Assembly: GCF_021582895.2 (NCBI RefSeq) | Contig: NZ_CP091139.2 | Location: 2,852,001-2,916,000 of the forward strand | Direction of reading: 5' to 3' | Length of the DNA: 64,000 nucleotides | DNA from: Microbacterium elymi | GTDB taxonomy: Bacteria > Actinomycetota > Actinomycetes > Actinomycetales > Microbacteriaceae | Part shown: positions 40,816 to 53,710 of the stretch, piece by piece | How positions within the stretch are numbered: position 1 is the stretch's first letter | Layout: each line of letters starts with the position of its first letter | Notes under the pieces: model-generated | The model's input: only the letters and a program-made list of their open reading frames with translations | What the model was told of the DNA's origin: nothing | Database searches by the model: none | Position numbers and translations under genes: made by a program

Positions 40816-41458
40816 ATGGCACGCATCGTGGTCATCGGAGGAACCGGCTACGCCGGAGGTCACATCGTCGCCGAGGCCGCATCGCGCGGACATGACGTCG
40901 TCTCGATCTCGCGCAAGCGCAGCGGAGGCGCCGGTCGACGGCGTGACGTACGTGCAGGGCTCCGTGCTCGATCTCGACGCGCTGGACGGCGTCCTCGACG
41001 GGGCGGATGCCGTGGTCTCGGCGATCTCGCCGCGCGGCGACATGACCGACAAGGTGCTGGATGCGCTGCGCGCATTGGAGGCGAAGCTGAGCGGAACCCC
41101 GACCCGCCTCGGGGTGATCGGCGGCGCCATGGGCAGCCTCGCCGCGCCCGGCGGCCCGCGCCTGTACGACCTGGGCGTCCCGCCCGAGTTCGGCAACGAG
41201 CCCAAGGTCGGCGTCGACTCGCTCGATCTGCTCGAGGCCACGGACGACGGACTGGACTGGTTCTTCGTGCACCCGCCGAAGGAGTTCGGGGCGTGGGTGC
41301 CCGGCGAGCGCACGGGTCGCTACCGCGACGGCGGCGAGGTCGTGGTCGAGGATGCGGACGGCAAGTCCTTCATCTCGGGCGCGGACTTCGCGATCGCGGT
41401 CGTCGACGAGATCGAGGCCCCCGCCCACCACCGCTCCCGCTTCACCGTCGGCTACTGA
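40816..41458 (+). CDS. NAD(P)-binding SDR (NmrA/YwnB-like), one frame break
   Basis: Single Rossmann domain of about 213 residues. Nucleotide loop GGTGYAGGHIVAEAASRG, then after a break near 40925 (extra G in GCAGCGGAGG): VQGSVLDLDALDGVL, DAVVSAISPRGDMT, RLGVIGGAMGSLAAPGG and a C-terminal SGADFAIAVVDEIEAP. It resembles Lactococcus/Bacillus NAD(P)H-binding proteins of the YwnB type. It follows rlmB by 111 bp. Substrate unknown. Confidence 0.8.
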
Positions 41459-41480
41459 CTCGAAATCGTACGATTTGGCC

Positions 41481-41542
41481 GACTGCACATCATCCTGGGC
41501 TGGGTTTGATGTGCAGTCGCGAGTTTGATGTGCAGTCGCGAG
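41481..41542. repeat. Inverted and tandem repeat element
   Basis: GACTGCACATCA (41481-41492) is inverted at 41507-41518, and the 19-mer TTTGATGTGCAGTCGCGAG occurs twice in direct tandem at 41505-41523 and 41524-41542. It lies between two converging genes, so it may include a terminator or be a palindromic intergenic repeat. Confidence 0.75.
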
Positions 41543-41607
41543 GGCGGGGCGATGGCAGGAGGCGATCGGGAGCTCGCGGCGGCGGGCGCAAGCGGGCACC
41601 CCGCCGC

Positions 41608-42913
41608 TCAGACCAGGTCGCGCCAGTCCACCTCGTCCTCGTCCTCGTCGTCGGATGTCGCGGACACCGCGATCGGCAGGGTCATCGTCTCGGTGGCCGG
41701 CCCCATGACGGTGGCCTCATCACGGCGGTGGCGCAGCACGTCCTCGATGTAGCCGGTCAGCACCTCGGCCAGCGGGATCGAGACACCCCGCGCCTGGGAC
41801 ATGTACCAGCGGTGCTCGAGCACCTGATGGAACACCTCGGCCGGTTCGAGCTTGGCGCGCAGCTCGAACGGGATGGCCCGCACGATGGGCTCGAACACAC
41901 GCGTCACCCATTCGTGCGCGAGCATCTCCTCGTCCTCGTCGCCGCGCTCGGCGCGCGCCCGGTACTCGTCGAGATCGTTCAGCAGCCGCCGTGCCTGGTT
42001 CTCCTCCACGTCCAGCCCGGTCAAGCGCAGCAGGCGACGCTGATGGTGCCCGGCATCCACCACCTTCGGCTGGATCGAGACCCGGGTGCCGTCCGGAGCC
42101 GTCGTGATCGACATCTCGTCGATGTCGAATCCGAGCGCATTGAGCCGCTGCACCCGCTGGGTGATCCGCCAGGACTCGTTCGCGGCGAACGACTCGGTGT
42201 CGGTGAGCGCCGCCCACAGCGACCGGTACGCCGACACGATCCCATCGGCGATCGCGACCGCATCCACCCCGCCCTCCAGCCGGCCGCCGGCGGCGAGGTC
42301 GAGGATCTCGCCGGCAATGTTCGTGTGCGCCACCTGCAGGTCGTGCTCGCGCTGGCCGGCGGTCAGACCGCCCTCATGCAGCTCGCCGGTCTCGGCATCC
42401 ACCAGATAGGCGGCGAAGGCGCCGGCATCCCGCCGGAAGAGGGTGTTCGACAGCGACACGTCGCCCCAGAAGAAGCCGATGTTGTGCGAGCCGGACCAGG
42501 AGCACGGCCAGCGCGTCCACGAGCCGGCCGGCGGTGTCGGGCGCAAGCACCTGGGTGAACAGCGCCCGGTAGGGGAGCGAGAAGCGAAGGTGCGCGGTGA
42601 CCAGGGCCGCCGGCAGATGCTTGCCGGCGGCATCCGTCCGCCCGGCGATCACGGCGACCCGCTCCACGCACGGGACGTCCAGTCGGGCGAGGCCGCCCAG
42701 CAGGTCGTACTCGCGCTGGGCCATCTCCTCGGTGGTCTCCTTGATGGCGACCACGTTGCCGGACAGGTTCGCGAACCGCACCAGGTGGCGCGAGATGCCC
42801 TTGGGCAGGTAGACGATCTCGCGGCTGGACCAGTCGCCCAGCCCGGTCGACCAGGGCAGCGCGAGCAGGCCGGGATCCACCGCGCGGGCGGTGATGGACA
42901 GTGCCTCGCTCAC
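41608..42913 (-). CDS. DUF4032/lipopolysaccharide kinase-like protein, one frame break
   Basis: Protein-kinase-like fold of about 435 residues. N-terminal half: LPKGISRHLVRFANLSGNVV, AIKETTEEMAQREYDLLGGL with a Lys and Glu in positions like those of kinase subdomains II and III. After a break near 42488 (GCTCGC for GCTGC on the coding strand; expected VRLHNIGFFWGDVSLSN) come the HNIGFFWGDVSLSN loop and YLVDAETGELH, which resemble HRD/DFG-type motifs. The DUF4032 C-terminal part ends in an acidic TSDDEDEDEVDWRDLV. The substrate is unknown. Confidence 0.78.
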
Positions 42914-43010
42914 GATGCTCCTCCGGGATGCTGCCGGAATACCGGGATGTGGCCGGAATACGACGCGGCGCGGGTCGGAGAACCGAACCCGCGCCGCATG
43001 GATGCCGGGA

Positions 43011-44114
<1,104 letters not shown>

Positions 44115-44325
44115 TGCTTCTTCTCCTTCACCGGCAGGTACGTGCCGGACGATCCGTTGTGATGGGAATGGACCCAGAGGCCCTGCACCCGACAGTGGGC
44201 GCTTCCTCAGTATGCCAGATGCCGCTCTCTGGGTATTTCCCAGGCTGCCTGGTTAGCATCGAATCTGTCGCGGTACCCGCGCGGCGTCCCGGATGAGTCC
44301 GGCCAGCAGTCTGTCAAGAGGTCCC

Positions 44326-45332
44326 ATGTCGAACGATGAGTCACCGAACGTTCCCGATCCGAACGGTCGCCGCAGCGCCGTGCGCGAGAAGGCGCAAGCA
44401 GGTGCACGCACGACAGCGACGGGGCCGCGTCATCCGCCGTACCGCACTCGCCGTCGGCGCGGTCGCGGTCGTCGGTGTGGTCGCGGTCGGCGTGACCATG
44501 GCCGTCGCGTCCCAGACGACCCGCCCCGACATGTCCCCGGCCAACGTCGTGGATGACGGCTTCGCCATCACCAGCGTCCGCGGGGTCGCCGTGGAAGGCA
44601 CGGGTCAGTCGATCGACTCCAGCCCCGCCCCGACCTCGTCGCCGACATCCACCGCCGCGGCATCCGGCGCAAGTGCCACCCCGAAGCCCTCGCCGTCGGC
44701 CACCACGCCCGGCGCCGTCGACATCCGCATCTATGTGGACTACTTCGCCCCCGGGGCCAAGCAGTTCCAGATCGCGAACGCCCAGCAGCTCACCCGCTGG
44801 GTGAGCCAGGATGCCTGCGACCCTGAGCTATTACCCGGTGGCGATGCTGTCGGCCAAGTCCAACGGCACCAAGTACTCGCTGCGCGCCGCGAGCGCGTCG
44901 GCCTGCGTCGCCACTCATTCGCCCGATTCGTACTACGCGTTCAACAATGCGCTGCTCTCGCACCAGCCCGAGCAGGGCACCGACGGCCTGACCGACGAGC
45001 AGCTCGCCGACCTCGCGATCGCCTCCGGGGCTACCCAGCCCAAGGTCGTCCGGGACTGCATCGAGGGCCAGGACTACGCGACCTGGGCGAAGTCGGCCAC
45101 CGAGCGGGCGCTCGCGGGAATCCCCGACACCAAGGGTGTCGCCCTCACCGGCACGCCCATGATCCTCGTGAACGGAACACCGTACGCGGGCGCTCTGGAC
45201 GACCCGAAGGAATTCGCGCAGTTCGTGCTCACCCTCTCCAGCGACGCGTACTACACGCCCAGTTCGCCGACCCCGACCGCGACACCCGGTGCGACGAGCA
45301 CGCCGTCGCCGTCGTCCACCTCGGGCAAGTGA
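44326..45332 (+). CDS. DsbA/thioredoxin-like membrane protein without active-site cysteines, two frame breaks
   Basis: Membrane-anchored DsbA-like protein. A basic cytoplasmic N-terminus (RQRRGRVIRRT) precedes the helix ALAVGAVAVVGVVAVGVTMA, a Ser/Thr/Pro-rich linker, then the fold: VDIRIYVDYFAPGAKQF, TLSYYPVAMLSAKSNGTKY, ACVATHSPDSYYAFNNAL, and the cis-Pro loop LTGTPMILVNGTPYAG. Family members have CPYC where this one reads APGA, so thiol redox chemistry is not expected. Two other Cys remain (ACVATH and RDCIEG). Frame breaks at 44394-44399 (GCAAGC) and 44813-44818 (GCCTGC). About 334 residues. Confidence 0.82.
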
Positions 45333-45359
45333 GTCGGCCCGGCTAGACTTGGTCGGTCC

Positions 45360-45432
45360 GCCGGCTTGGCGCAATTGGTAGCGCACCTAACTTGTAATTA
45401 GGGGGTTGCAGGTTCAAGTCCTGTAGCCGGCA
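45360..45432 (+). tRNA. tRNA-Thr (anticodon TGT)
   Basis: Acceptor GCCGGCT pairs with AGCCGGC; D-arm GCGC/GCGC; anticodon stem CCTAA/TTAGG encloses CTTGTAA (anticodon TGT); T-arm GCAGG-TTCAAGT-CCTGT. The CCA end is not encoded (ACCG follows). Confidence 0.93.
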
Positions 45433-45507
45433 CCGTGATTCCCGACGCTCTGCGTCGTCGTACGGGCGCCGCGCAGTGGCGCAGACGTGCCTTCTGTGAC
45501 GGAGGGG

Positions 45508-46402
45508 TCAGCCCGCGGCATCCATCTGCGCCGCGAGGAATCGCGTGAGCGTCTCGAGGTAATCGGGGACGAAGTCCTCGCCGTGCTGGAGCCGGTGATC
45601 GCCGCGGGGGAGCACATGCAGGTCGAGGAGGTCCGGACGCACCACGGTCCGGAGGATCTCGGCACTGCGTGCGACCGGGACGACGTCGTCATCTTCGCCG
45701 AACAGCGCGAGCAGCGGGACGTCCATCGTGCGGAGGGCGCCCTGCGGATCGTGGGGCATCACGCGTGCGGCGAAGGCCCACAGGTCGGGATCGGCGGGGA
45801 CGAAGACGCCGGCGGCGACGAGCTCGTCGATCAGGGGAAGGGCCCGGGCGCGCGGCCACCCGATGTCGAACGGCAGCGCGAGCAGGTCCATCGCCCGCGT
45901 GAAGGTGCGGAGCCCCTCCCGCGCCGCGTGGTCGCGCCAGCCGCGCAAGCCGCAGCGTCTGCGCCGTCGAATAGGTCTCCTGCTCGCGCGGACCGACGGC
46001 CGGCCCCGAGTTCGTGATCACGAAGCCGACGGCATCCTGCGCGGCCGCCTCCAGCACCACCCAGCCGCCCTGGCTGTGGCCGAACAGTCCCGTGGGCAGG
46101 TCTCCGACGACCTCCCGCGCTGCGGCCAGGCCGGCGGCCAGATCCGCCGCCTGCAGGGGGATGTCGGCATCCAGCCAGTCGCCGGACGATCCGCCCACCC
46201 CGCGCTTGTCGAAGGAGCACACCGCGGCGCCCGCGTCGAGCAGCGCCGCCCGGATGGGCGGGAAGAGCACATCGTTGTCGCGATCGCTCGGGCCCGAGCC
46301 CGGGTACATGAGGACGAGCGCCCGGGCCTTCCGCTCCGGATGCCAGAGGCTGCCGGCGAGCCGCACGCCGTCGTGATGGGCCACCAACGGCTCCGCGTTC
46401 AT
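45508..46402 (-). CDS. Alpha/beta hydrolase, one frame break
   Basis: Serine hydrolase of about 298 residues. It has the oxyanion stretch LVLMYPGSGPSDRDND, FDKRGVGGSSG, nucleophile GHSQGG, acid residue in ALFGEDDDVVPVA and the His in LPRGDHRLQHG. The frame breaks at 45945-45950 (GCAAGC, i.e. GCTTGC on the coding strand; expected TLRLRGWRDH). It resembles dipeptidyl-peptidase-like/BAAT-type esterases; substrate unknown. Convergent with tRNA-Thr and 9 bp downstream of the acetyltransferase gene. Confidence 0.85.
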
Positions 46403-46411
46403 GCGTCCTCG

Positions 46412-46940
46412 CTACGCCGCGTCATCACGAAGCAATTGAAACATGACGTGGTCGCGCCACTGTCCGTCGATCTTGAGGTATCGCGGCGCCAACCCGTACT
46501 GGGTGAAGCCGTTCCGCTGCAGCACCTTCTGCGAGGCGGTGTTCTCGGGGACGGTCTCGGCCTGGATCCGATGCAGTCCGAGCTGCCCGAACGCATACGC
46601 CACGCCGAGGTTCACCGCCCGCGTCGCGTGCCCGCAAGCCGAGGCGATCCGCCCGGACCCAGTAGCCGACCGCGCAGGACTGGAGCGCACCCCGCACGAC
46701 GCCGCTCAAGGTCAGCCGGCCGAGGATCTCGCGTCCGGCGATGATCAGGAACGGCACCGAGGTTCCGGCATCCATCTCGTCGCGTGCGAGTCGAGCACGC
46801 CGCTCCTGCTCGGCCGCGGTGAAGAAGTCGTCGCCTCTGCGCGGCTCCCACGGCTGAAGATGTTCGCGGTTCTGCCGAAGGAGCTCAGTGAGTTCCGGAA
46901 CATCGTCGAGCTCCAGGGGTCGGAGCGACGTCTGGACCAT
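46412..46940 (-). CDS. GNAT-family N-acetyltransferase (RimJ/RimL-like), one frame break
   Basis: Acetyl-CoA-dependent acetyltransferase of about 175 residues. N-terminal SLRPLELDDVPELTELLRQN and QPWEPRRGDDFF, core strand CAVGYWVRADRLGCGHATRA with the acetyl-CoA loop, then AFGQLGLHRIQAETVPENTA and SQKVLQRNGFTQYGLAPRYL, typical of ribosomal-protein-alanine acetyltransferase relatives. The frame breaks at 46634-46639 (GCAAGC), right in the acetyl-CoA loop. ATG 46940 begins the homology; an upstream in-frame ATG at 46982 adds 14 residues. Confidence 0.86.
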
Positions 46941-47049
46941 CCCGCATCTCCCTTCGCGACCGGCCATCTCGCGTCGATCCATCGATCCTAAGCGGGGCCT
47001 GACCGGTCGGGCTGCCGCGGCATGCGTCCGGCGGGCGGGGCGGCGTGGC

Positions 47050-47592
47050 TCAGCGGGGGTCGGGCATCGGGGTCAGATACCGCTCGGCGTCCAGGTCCTT
47101 CCGGGGGCCGGCGGCCTTGCCCTCGGGTCGCCCGCCGACGTACAGCCATCCCAGGAGGTTCTCGTTCGCCCGCAGTCCGTGCGCCTTGGCCACTGGCTCG
47201 GTGCGGGTCCACCGTCCGGTGCGCCAGATCACGCCCCAGCCGGCGTCGTCCAGCAGCAGGCTCAGGGTGTGCGCGACACCGGCGGCCGCGGCCGCCTGCT
47301 CCCAGCGCGGCACCTTCTCGCTCGGCCGGTAGCTGACCACGACCGCGATCAGCAGCGGCGCGCGCAGCGGCTTCGCGGAGGCGCCCTTCTCTCCGTCCGC
47401 CTTGTTCATCGCCCGGCCCAGGCGTTCCCGATCGGCGCCGCGCAGCTCGATCAGCCGCCACGGACGCAGCGACGAATGGTCGGCGGCGCGGCCGGCGGCG
47501 GCGACCAGCGGCAGCAGCTCGTCGTGGGAGGGCGCGGCATCCGTCACCTTCGAGAAGGACCGGCGCGCCCGGACCGCGTCGAATGCGCTCAC
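47050..47592 (-). CDS. Nitroreductase-family flavoprotein
   Basis: FMN-dependent NADH/NADPH oxidoreductase. It opens with [12 protein letters not shown] (FMN-binding Arg-Arg-Ser), has [33 protein letters not shown] and a closing [14 protein letters not shown] with the Gly-rich flavin contact. 180 residues, intact. The start overlaps the msrB stop, implying co-transcription. Substrate unknown; no nitro-aromatic role can be inferred from sequence alone. Confidence 0.87.
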   Translation of the reverse strand: MSAFDAVRARRSFSKVTDAAPSHDELLPLVAAAGRAADHSSLRPWRLIELRGADRERLGRAMNKADGEKGASAKPLRAPLLIAVVVSYRPSEKVPRWEQAAAAAGVAHTLSLLLDDAGWGVIWRTGRWTRTEPVAKAHGLRANENLLGWLYVGGRPEGKAAGPRKDLDAERYLTPMPDPR

Positions 47593-47994
47593 TCGGACTC
47601 TTCGGGCGTGAACGACAGCGAGATCGAGTTCATGCAGTAGCGGTCACCGGTCGGCGTGCCGAATCCGTCGGGGAAGACGTGCCCCAGGTGCGAGCCGCAG
47701 TTCGCACAGCGCACCTCGGTGCGCTGCATCCCAGGGTCTCGTCCTCGAGCAGTTCGACGGCCTCGGGACGGACGGATTCGTAGAAGCTCGGCCAGCCGCA
47801 GTGCGATTCGAACTTGGTGCCGCTGCGGAACAGCTCGGCCCCGCACGCCGCGCACGTGTACAGCCCGGCGCGATGCTCGTCCAGCAGCTCGCCGGTCCAC
47901 GGCCGCTCGGTGGCTGCCTCTCGAGCACCGCGTACTGCTCCGGGTCGAGCTCGGCCCGCCACTGCTCGTCGGTCTTGTTCATGATGTAGGTCAT
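47589..47994 (-). CDS. msrB: Peptide methionine-(R)-S-oxide reductase MsrB, two frame breaks
   Basis: Repairs methionine-R-sulfoxide. It begins [20 protein letters not shown] (internal ATG preferred for homology), then [14 protein letters not shown], zinc motif [17 protein letters not shown], second zinc pair [15 protein letters not shown], and the catalytic Cys in [11 protein letters not shown]. The frame breaks near 47925 (one base missing before GAGGCAGCC) and near 47733 (one G missing in a G-run, expected [11 protein letters not shown]). About 135 residues. It is the first gene of a pair with the nitroreductase. Confidence 0.9.
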
Positions 47995-48083
47995 CGCGAT
48001 CCTCCTGCCCCTCTATTCAACCCGACGATCGGGCGCTGTGTCGCGGTTCTGCCGGCGATCATCCCGGTGGGCGAGAATGGGGG

Positions 48084-49128
48084 ATGCCCGACCGTTCCGC
48101 CGTGGATGTCGCCGCCGTGCGGGAGCGCTACGCGCGCTTCGCCCGGGACGAGGCGCCGGGGCGCTCGCCGCTGTACGCGCAGTGGGCGTCGGGTGTGGCA
48201 TCCGACCCCGCGACGGCGGCCGTGCTCGCGCGGATCAGTCCGCAGCATCGTCAGCCGCCGCTCGTGTTCGCGGTGGCGCGGATGCTGGGGTCCGGGCTGT
48301 CCGACTATCCCGGCTGGGCGGCGTGGCTGCACGTGAACGCCGAGGCGCTCATCGCGACGTGCGAGGACCGGGGCGTGCAGACCAACGAGCCGCTGCGATG
48401 TGCGGCGCTGCTGCCGGCGCTGAGCCGGATAGACGGGCCCATCGCGCTGCTGGAGGTCGGGGCCAGCGCCGGCCTGTGCCTCTACCCGGATCGCTATTCC
48501 TATCGCGTGCACCCCGACCACGGAGCGATGCAGGCTCTCGATCCGGCGGACGGGCCGAGCCCGGTGACGCTGCACACCCGATGGATGGGGGAGGCGCCCG
48601 CGCTGCGCCTGCCCGAGATCGTCTGGCGCGCCGGCATCGATCTGAGGCCGCGCGATGCCCGCGATCCGGACGACCGGGCGTGGATCACCGGTCTGGTCTG
48701 GCCCGGGGAGCAGGAGCGCGAGCAGCGGATCCGAGCGGCCCTGGATGTCGTGGCCGCCGACCCCCCGCTTGCAGAAAGGGGATGCCGCGGACCTGCTGCC
48801 CGCGCTGGCGGCCCAGGCGCCGACCGGCGCCACGCTCGTCGTGACCACCCCCGGCGTGCTCGCCCATGTGCCCCGAGCCGGTCGGGAGCAGATCGCGGCC
48901 GCCGCACGTCGCACCGGGGTGTGGATCACCCTGGACGCCCCCGGTCTGCACACCGGCGTCGCGGGCAGATGGCATCCCTCGCCGGTGCCGCGCGACTGGC
49001 CGAACGGGGCGTTCGCGGTCGCCGTCGACGGCGTCGTCATCGCGGCGGCCGACCCGCTGGGTGGGACGGTGCGTCCGATCGGGGCGGAGTGGGAGTGGCA
49101 TCCCGTCGATCCCGGCGACGCGCCATAG
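48084..49128 (+). CDS. DUF2332 family protein, one frame break
   Basis: About 347 residues of a conserved DUF2332 protein. It has YARFARDEAPGRSPLYAQWA, a GASAGLCLYPDRYSY motif resembling the SAM-binding glycine loop of methyltransferases, then after a break at 48767-48772 (GCTTGC): KGDAADLLPALAAQ, VVTTPGVLAHVP and a C-terminal DPLGGTVRPIGAEWEWHP. The Rossmann-like pattern hints at a nucleotide or SAM fold, but activity is not known. Confidence 0.8.
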
Positions 49129-49137
49129 CCTGGCATC

Positions 49138-49386
49138 GTGCCTCTGGACGACCGCGACCTCGCCATCCTCGACTTCGAGTCCCACTGGACGCGCCACATC
49201 GGCGCCAAGGAAGAGGCGATCCGCGCGGAGCTCGACCTCGCCCCGGCCCGCTACTACCAGCTGCTGTCCCGTCTGATCGAGCGCGCCGACGCGCTCGAGC
49301 ACGACCCGATGCTGGTCAAGCGCCTGCAGCGCATCCGCGACGACCGGGCCCGCGCGCGTCTGGCTCGGGCCTCCGGCGACCGCTGA
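49138..49386 (+). CDS. DUF3263 family protein
   Basis: Small actinobacterial protein of 82 residues. It has the characteristic LDDRDLAILDFESHWTRH start and KEEAIRAELDLAPARYYQLL helix-turn-helix-like segment, ending in a charged Arg/Asp-rich tail. GTG start at 49138. It is directly upstream of the LytR_C gene, a usual actinobacterial neighbour. The small HTH-like part suggests DNA binding, but no role is established that I know of. Confidence 0.85.
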   Translation: MPLDDRDLAILDFESHWTRHIGAKEEAIRAELDLAPARYYQLLSRLIERADALEHDPMLVKRLQRIRDDRARARLARASGDR

Positions 49387-49478
49387 ACGCGAGCCTGCGC
49401 CGGGCGGCTGATGACGCCTCGACGCGAACCTGAGCGCGGCCCGGCGGCGCGCAGAGCCGCGCCGGGTAGCATCGGGGG

Positions 49479-49991
49479 GTGCCGAGATCGACCTACCCGC
49501 GGGACAGCTTCGACGATCTGCCCGCGGATGCGGGGCGGGTCGGCGCGCACCGCGCGGAGAACCCTCGCCTGCACGCCGGGGCGGTGATCGCCTGGGGAGC
49601 CATCGCCACCATCGTGCTGATCGCGCTCGGCGTCTTCGGCACGATGCTCGCCACCGGCCGGCTCGGTCCCGGCGCGACCACGGCACCGACCGCCGCCCCC
49701 ACGCCGTCGGTGACCCCGGTCGTGGACACGGGCTACAGCATCCTGATCCTGAACGCGACCGGCGTGGCCGGCCAGGCAACGACCGCGAAGAACGCCGTCG
49801 TGCACGCCGGGTGGGCGGCCGGCAGCGTCTCGCCGGGCGAGGCGGGCTCGACGTACCCGACGACGACGGTGTATTACGTCCTGCCCGAGGATGCTGCGGC
49901 GGCGGCGGGACTGGCGGAAGTCGTGGGCGGTGCGGCGGTCGTGCAGAGCGACAAGTATCAGGCGACCGGCGATCCGCAGGCGCAGCGCTGA
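49479..49991 (+). CDS. LytR_C-domain membrane protein
   Basis: Single-pass membrane protein of 170 residues: cytoplasmic N-terminus with PRSTYPRDSFDDLP, helix AGAVIAWGAIATIVLIALGV, a Thr/Pro/Ala linker, then the LytR C-terminal domain YSILILNATGVAGQATTAKN and TTTVYYVLPEDAAAAAGLAE. These domains are found on cell-wall associated proteins. GTG start at 49479. It is followed by the groL promoter region. Confidence 0.85.
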   Translation: MPRSTYPRDSFDDLPADAGRVGAHRAENPRLHAGAVIAWGAIATIVLIALGVFGTMLATGRLGPGATTAPTAAPTPSVTPVVDTGYSILILNATGVAGQATTAKNAVVHAGWAAGSVSPGEAGSTYPTTTVYYVLPEDAAAAAGLAEVVGGAAVVQSDKYQATGDPQAQR

Positions 49992-50061
49992 TCCTGGTGC
50001 TGGGCACGGACCGCGTCGCATCCCCCTCGCCGACGAGCACCCCGTAGTACGCCGTCACAGC

Positions 50062-51779
<1,718 letters not shown>

Positions 51780-51820
51780 TCCGACCACGACGAACGGCCC
51801 CTCCGCGAGGCAGATTCCAG

Positions 51821-53264
51821 GGGTCCTCGCAACACCTGATGACTTAGCTGGTTGTCAGTAGATCACGCAAACGCTCGGCTGGGGTATCCCAGTCGAGCGT
51901 TTTGCGTGGTCGGCTGTTGAGCCGGTGTGCGACGTTCTCGAGGTCCTCGGGACCGAATACCGATAGATCGGTGCCTTTGGGGAAGTACTGGCGCAGCAGC
52001 CCGTTGGTGTTCTCATTCGAACCGCGCTGCCAGGGCGAGTGCGGGTCGCAGAAGTAGACCGGGACCCCGGTCGCGACGCTGAACTGCTTGTGTGCGGCCA
52101 TCTCGAGCCCTGATCCCATGTCAACGATCCGCGCAGGTGCTCCGGCAGGGTGCCGATCAACGGGACCAGGACATCACGGACCTCTTCTGCGGTGTGTCCG
52201 CCGGGCAGGTGCCCGAGCATCACATACCGGGTGGTGCGTTCCACGAGCGTCACGATCGCGGACTCCGACCGGGTGCCGACGATCAGATCGCCCTCCCAAT
52301 GCCCGGGCACGGCCCGGTCATCGATCTCCGCCGGTCGGTCCGAGATCATCACCATCTCGTCCACGAACCGGGACGTGCGCTGATCCGGCCGCTTATGCGG
52401 TTTCCTTCGGGTGCGTCTGGTGCGCAACGCGTCCGCGACCTCGCGGCGTAGCCCACCACGGGCTTGGACGTAGATCGCCTGGTAGATCGTCTCCGTGCTC
52501 ACCCGCATGCCCTCGTCGTCGGGGAACTCCTTGATCAGAGAGTTGCGGATCTGCTCCGGCGACCACTGCAATTGCAGCTTCCCCGCAACATAGTCGCGCA
52601 AGCCGACCGTGCTGCGCGAGTTTCGACGGCTTCGGGCGGGCCCGGCTACCCGCCCATGTACGGTGCGCCGCATGTGGCCGATACGCACCACCCGTGCCGT
52701 GCGCGTCGATCTCGCGTTTGATCGTCGACGCGGGCCGGCCCAGCTGCCGCCCGATCGCCCGCAACGAGGCGCCGTGACGGTGCAGATCAGCGATCTGCTC
52801 ACGTTCGGTGATCGTGAGGAACCGCGGATGCAACACCGCTTCGACAACCGCGAGCGACGGCGACTGGCCCGGAACGACAAGAGAGGTCACACCGGTGTTG
52901 TAGTCGATCCGGCGCCCATCGGGATAGATTCGCGCATTGTTCGACCTACGGACGCCGTGGTCCCAGTCTCTCGCTGTGCGCAGGTGGACACCGACCCGTT
53001 GAGCAGCATCCCGGCGTGTGACGCCGTCACGCCGAAGCCGCTCATACTCCGCCCGCCCCGGGTGCGGCGGGCGGCCGCCGACACCCGACGCCCGTCGCCC
53101 TGCCTTCCGCACCCACCCCGCCGCGGTATGTCGGTTCACACCCACCATGCCCGCTGCGAGCGACGTATTACCCACGCTGTCGAAGACCTCGAAGAACTTC
53201 TCCTTCAAACCCTCAGAAACCACGATCCCCGCAACCCCCTGAAATCCAGGGTGTTGCGGGGACC
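51821..53264 (-). mobile_element. IS30-family insertion sequence
   Basis: About 1.44 kb element with related terminal inverted repeats: GGTCCTCGCAACACC(TG) at the left end (from about 51822) and GGTCCCCGCAACACCCTG read inward from the right end (to about 53264). It contains one IS30-type transposase gene. Ends are placed to within a few bases; the short target duplication cannot be identified with certainty. Confidence 0.85.
51844..53223 (-). CDS. IS30-family transposase, two frame breaks
   Basis: DDE transposase of about 460 residues. N-terminal helix-turn-helix NTSLAAGMVGVNRHTAAGWV and the IS30 signature LTITEREQIADLHRHGASLR, RAIGRQLGRPASTIKREI. Catalytic residues: Asp in VPGHWEGDLIVG, Asp in SLTWDQGSEM and Glu in RGSNENTNGLLRQYFP. 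The frame breaks at 52598-52603 (GCAAGC, i.e. GCTTGC on the coding strand, in GRLRDYVAG) and near 52108 (one G missing in CTCGGAGATGG). If these are sequence errors the transposase is intact. Confidence 0.9.
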
Positions 53265-53298
53265 GATAGAACCCGCCCGAGGAGGGGCCGTTCGTCGT

Positions 53299-53586
53299 CT
53301 ACCGGAACAGTCCGGCGCTGAACTGCTCGGCTTCGGCGTACTGCTGCCCGGCCGCGGTGAGCGCGCCGTTGATCGCGGCCAGGCTCTCTTCCACCTGGCG
53401 CTGCGTGGCACGCCACTGATCCACGATCGAGGCGAACGCGGTCGAGGCCGTGCCGGTCCAGGTCGACTGCAGCTGGGTCAGCTGGGCGAGCATCGCGTGC
53501 GTCTCGCTCTGCAGTCGGTCGATCGTGCCGCGCACCGCGGTGGTGGTGGACAGCACCGCGTCGCTGTCGACGGAATAGATGGCCAT
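53299..53586 (-). CDS. WXG100-family (ESAT-6-like) protein
   Basis: 95-residue helical hairpin typical of type VII secretion substrates: AVLSTTTAVRGTIDRLQSET, the turn STWTGTASTAFASI with the Trp-x-Gly motif, then QRQVEESLAAINGALTAAG. The C-terminal YAEAEQF resembles the YxxxD/E signal. Intact. No ESX/EccC genes are in the window, so the secretion machine is elsewhere or absent. It lies about 125 bp downstream of the kinase gene, on the same strand. Confidence 0.87.
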   Translation of the reverse strand: MAIYSVDSDAVLSTTTAVRGTIDRLQSETHAMLAQLTQLQSTWTGTASTAFASIVDQWRATQRQVEESLAAINGALTAAGQQYAEAEQFSAGLFR

Positions 53587-53710
53587 GGATGGGCTCCTCT
53601 CCTGGGGTGCGTCCACGCTAGGCCGCCGTCGCCGTGCCCGGATGCGGGGGTCCAAGATCCGTGGAGAACCCGCCCGCCGCCCCTGCCTGGGGAGGAAGCG
53701 GTGCCGCGCC

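Larger units (their letters stand above)
51787..53298. terminator. Bidirectional terminator stem split by an IS element
   Basis: ACGACGAACGGCCCCTCC at 51787-51804 is the exact reverse complement of 53281-53298. The arms begin 8 bp after the groL stop and end 1 bp before the WXG100 stop, so they form the shared hairpin between two convergent genes. The IS30 element now lies in its loop, leaving the arms about 1.5 kb apart. Confidence 0.75.
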
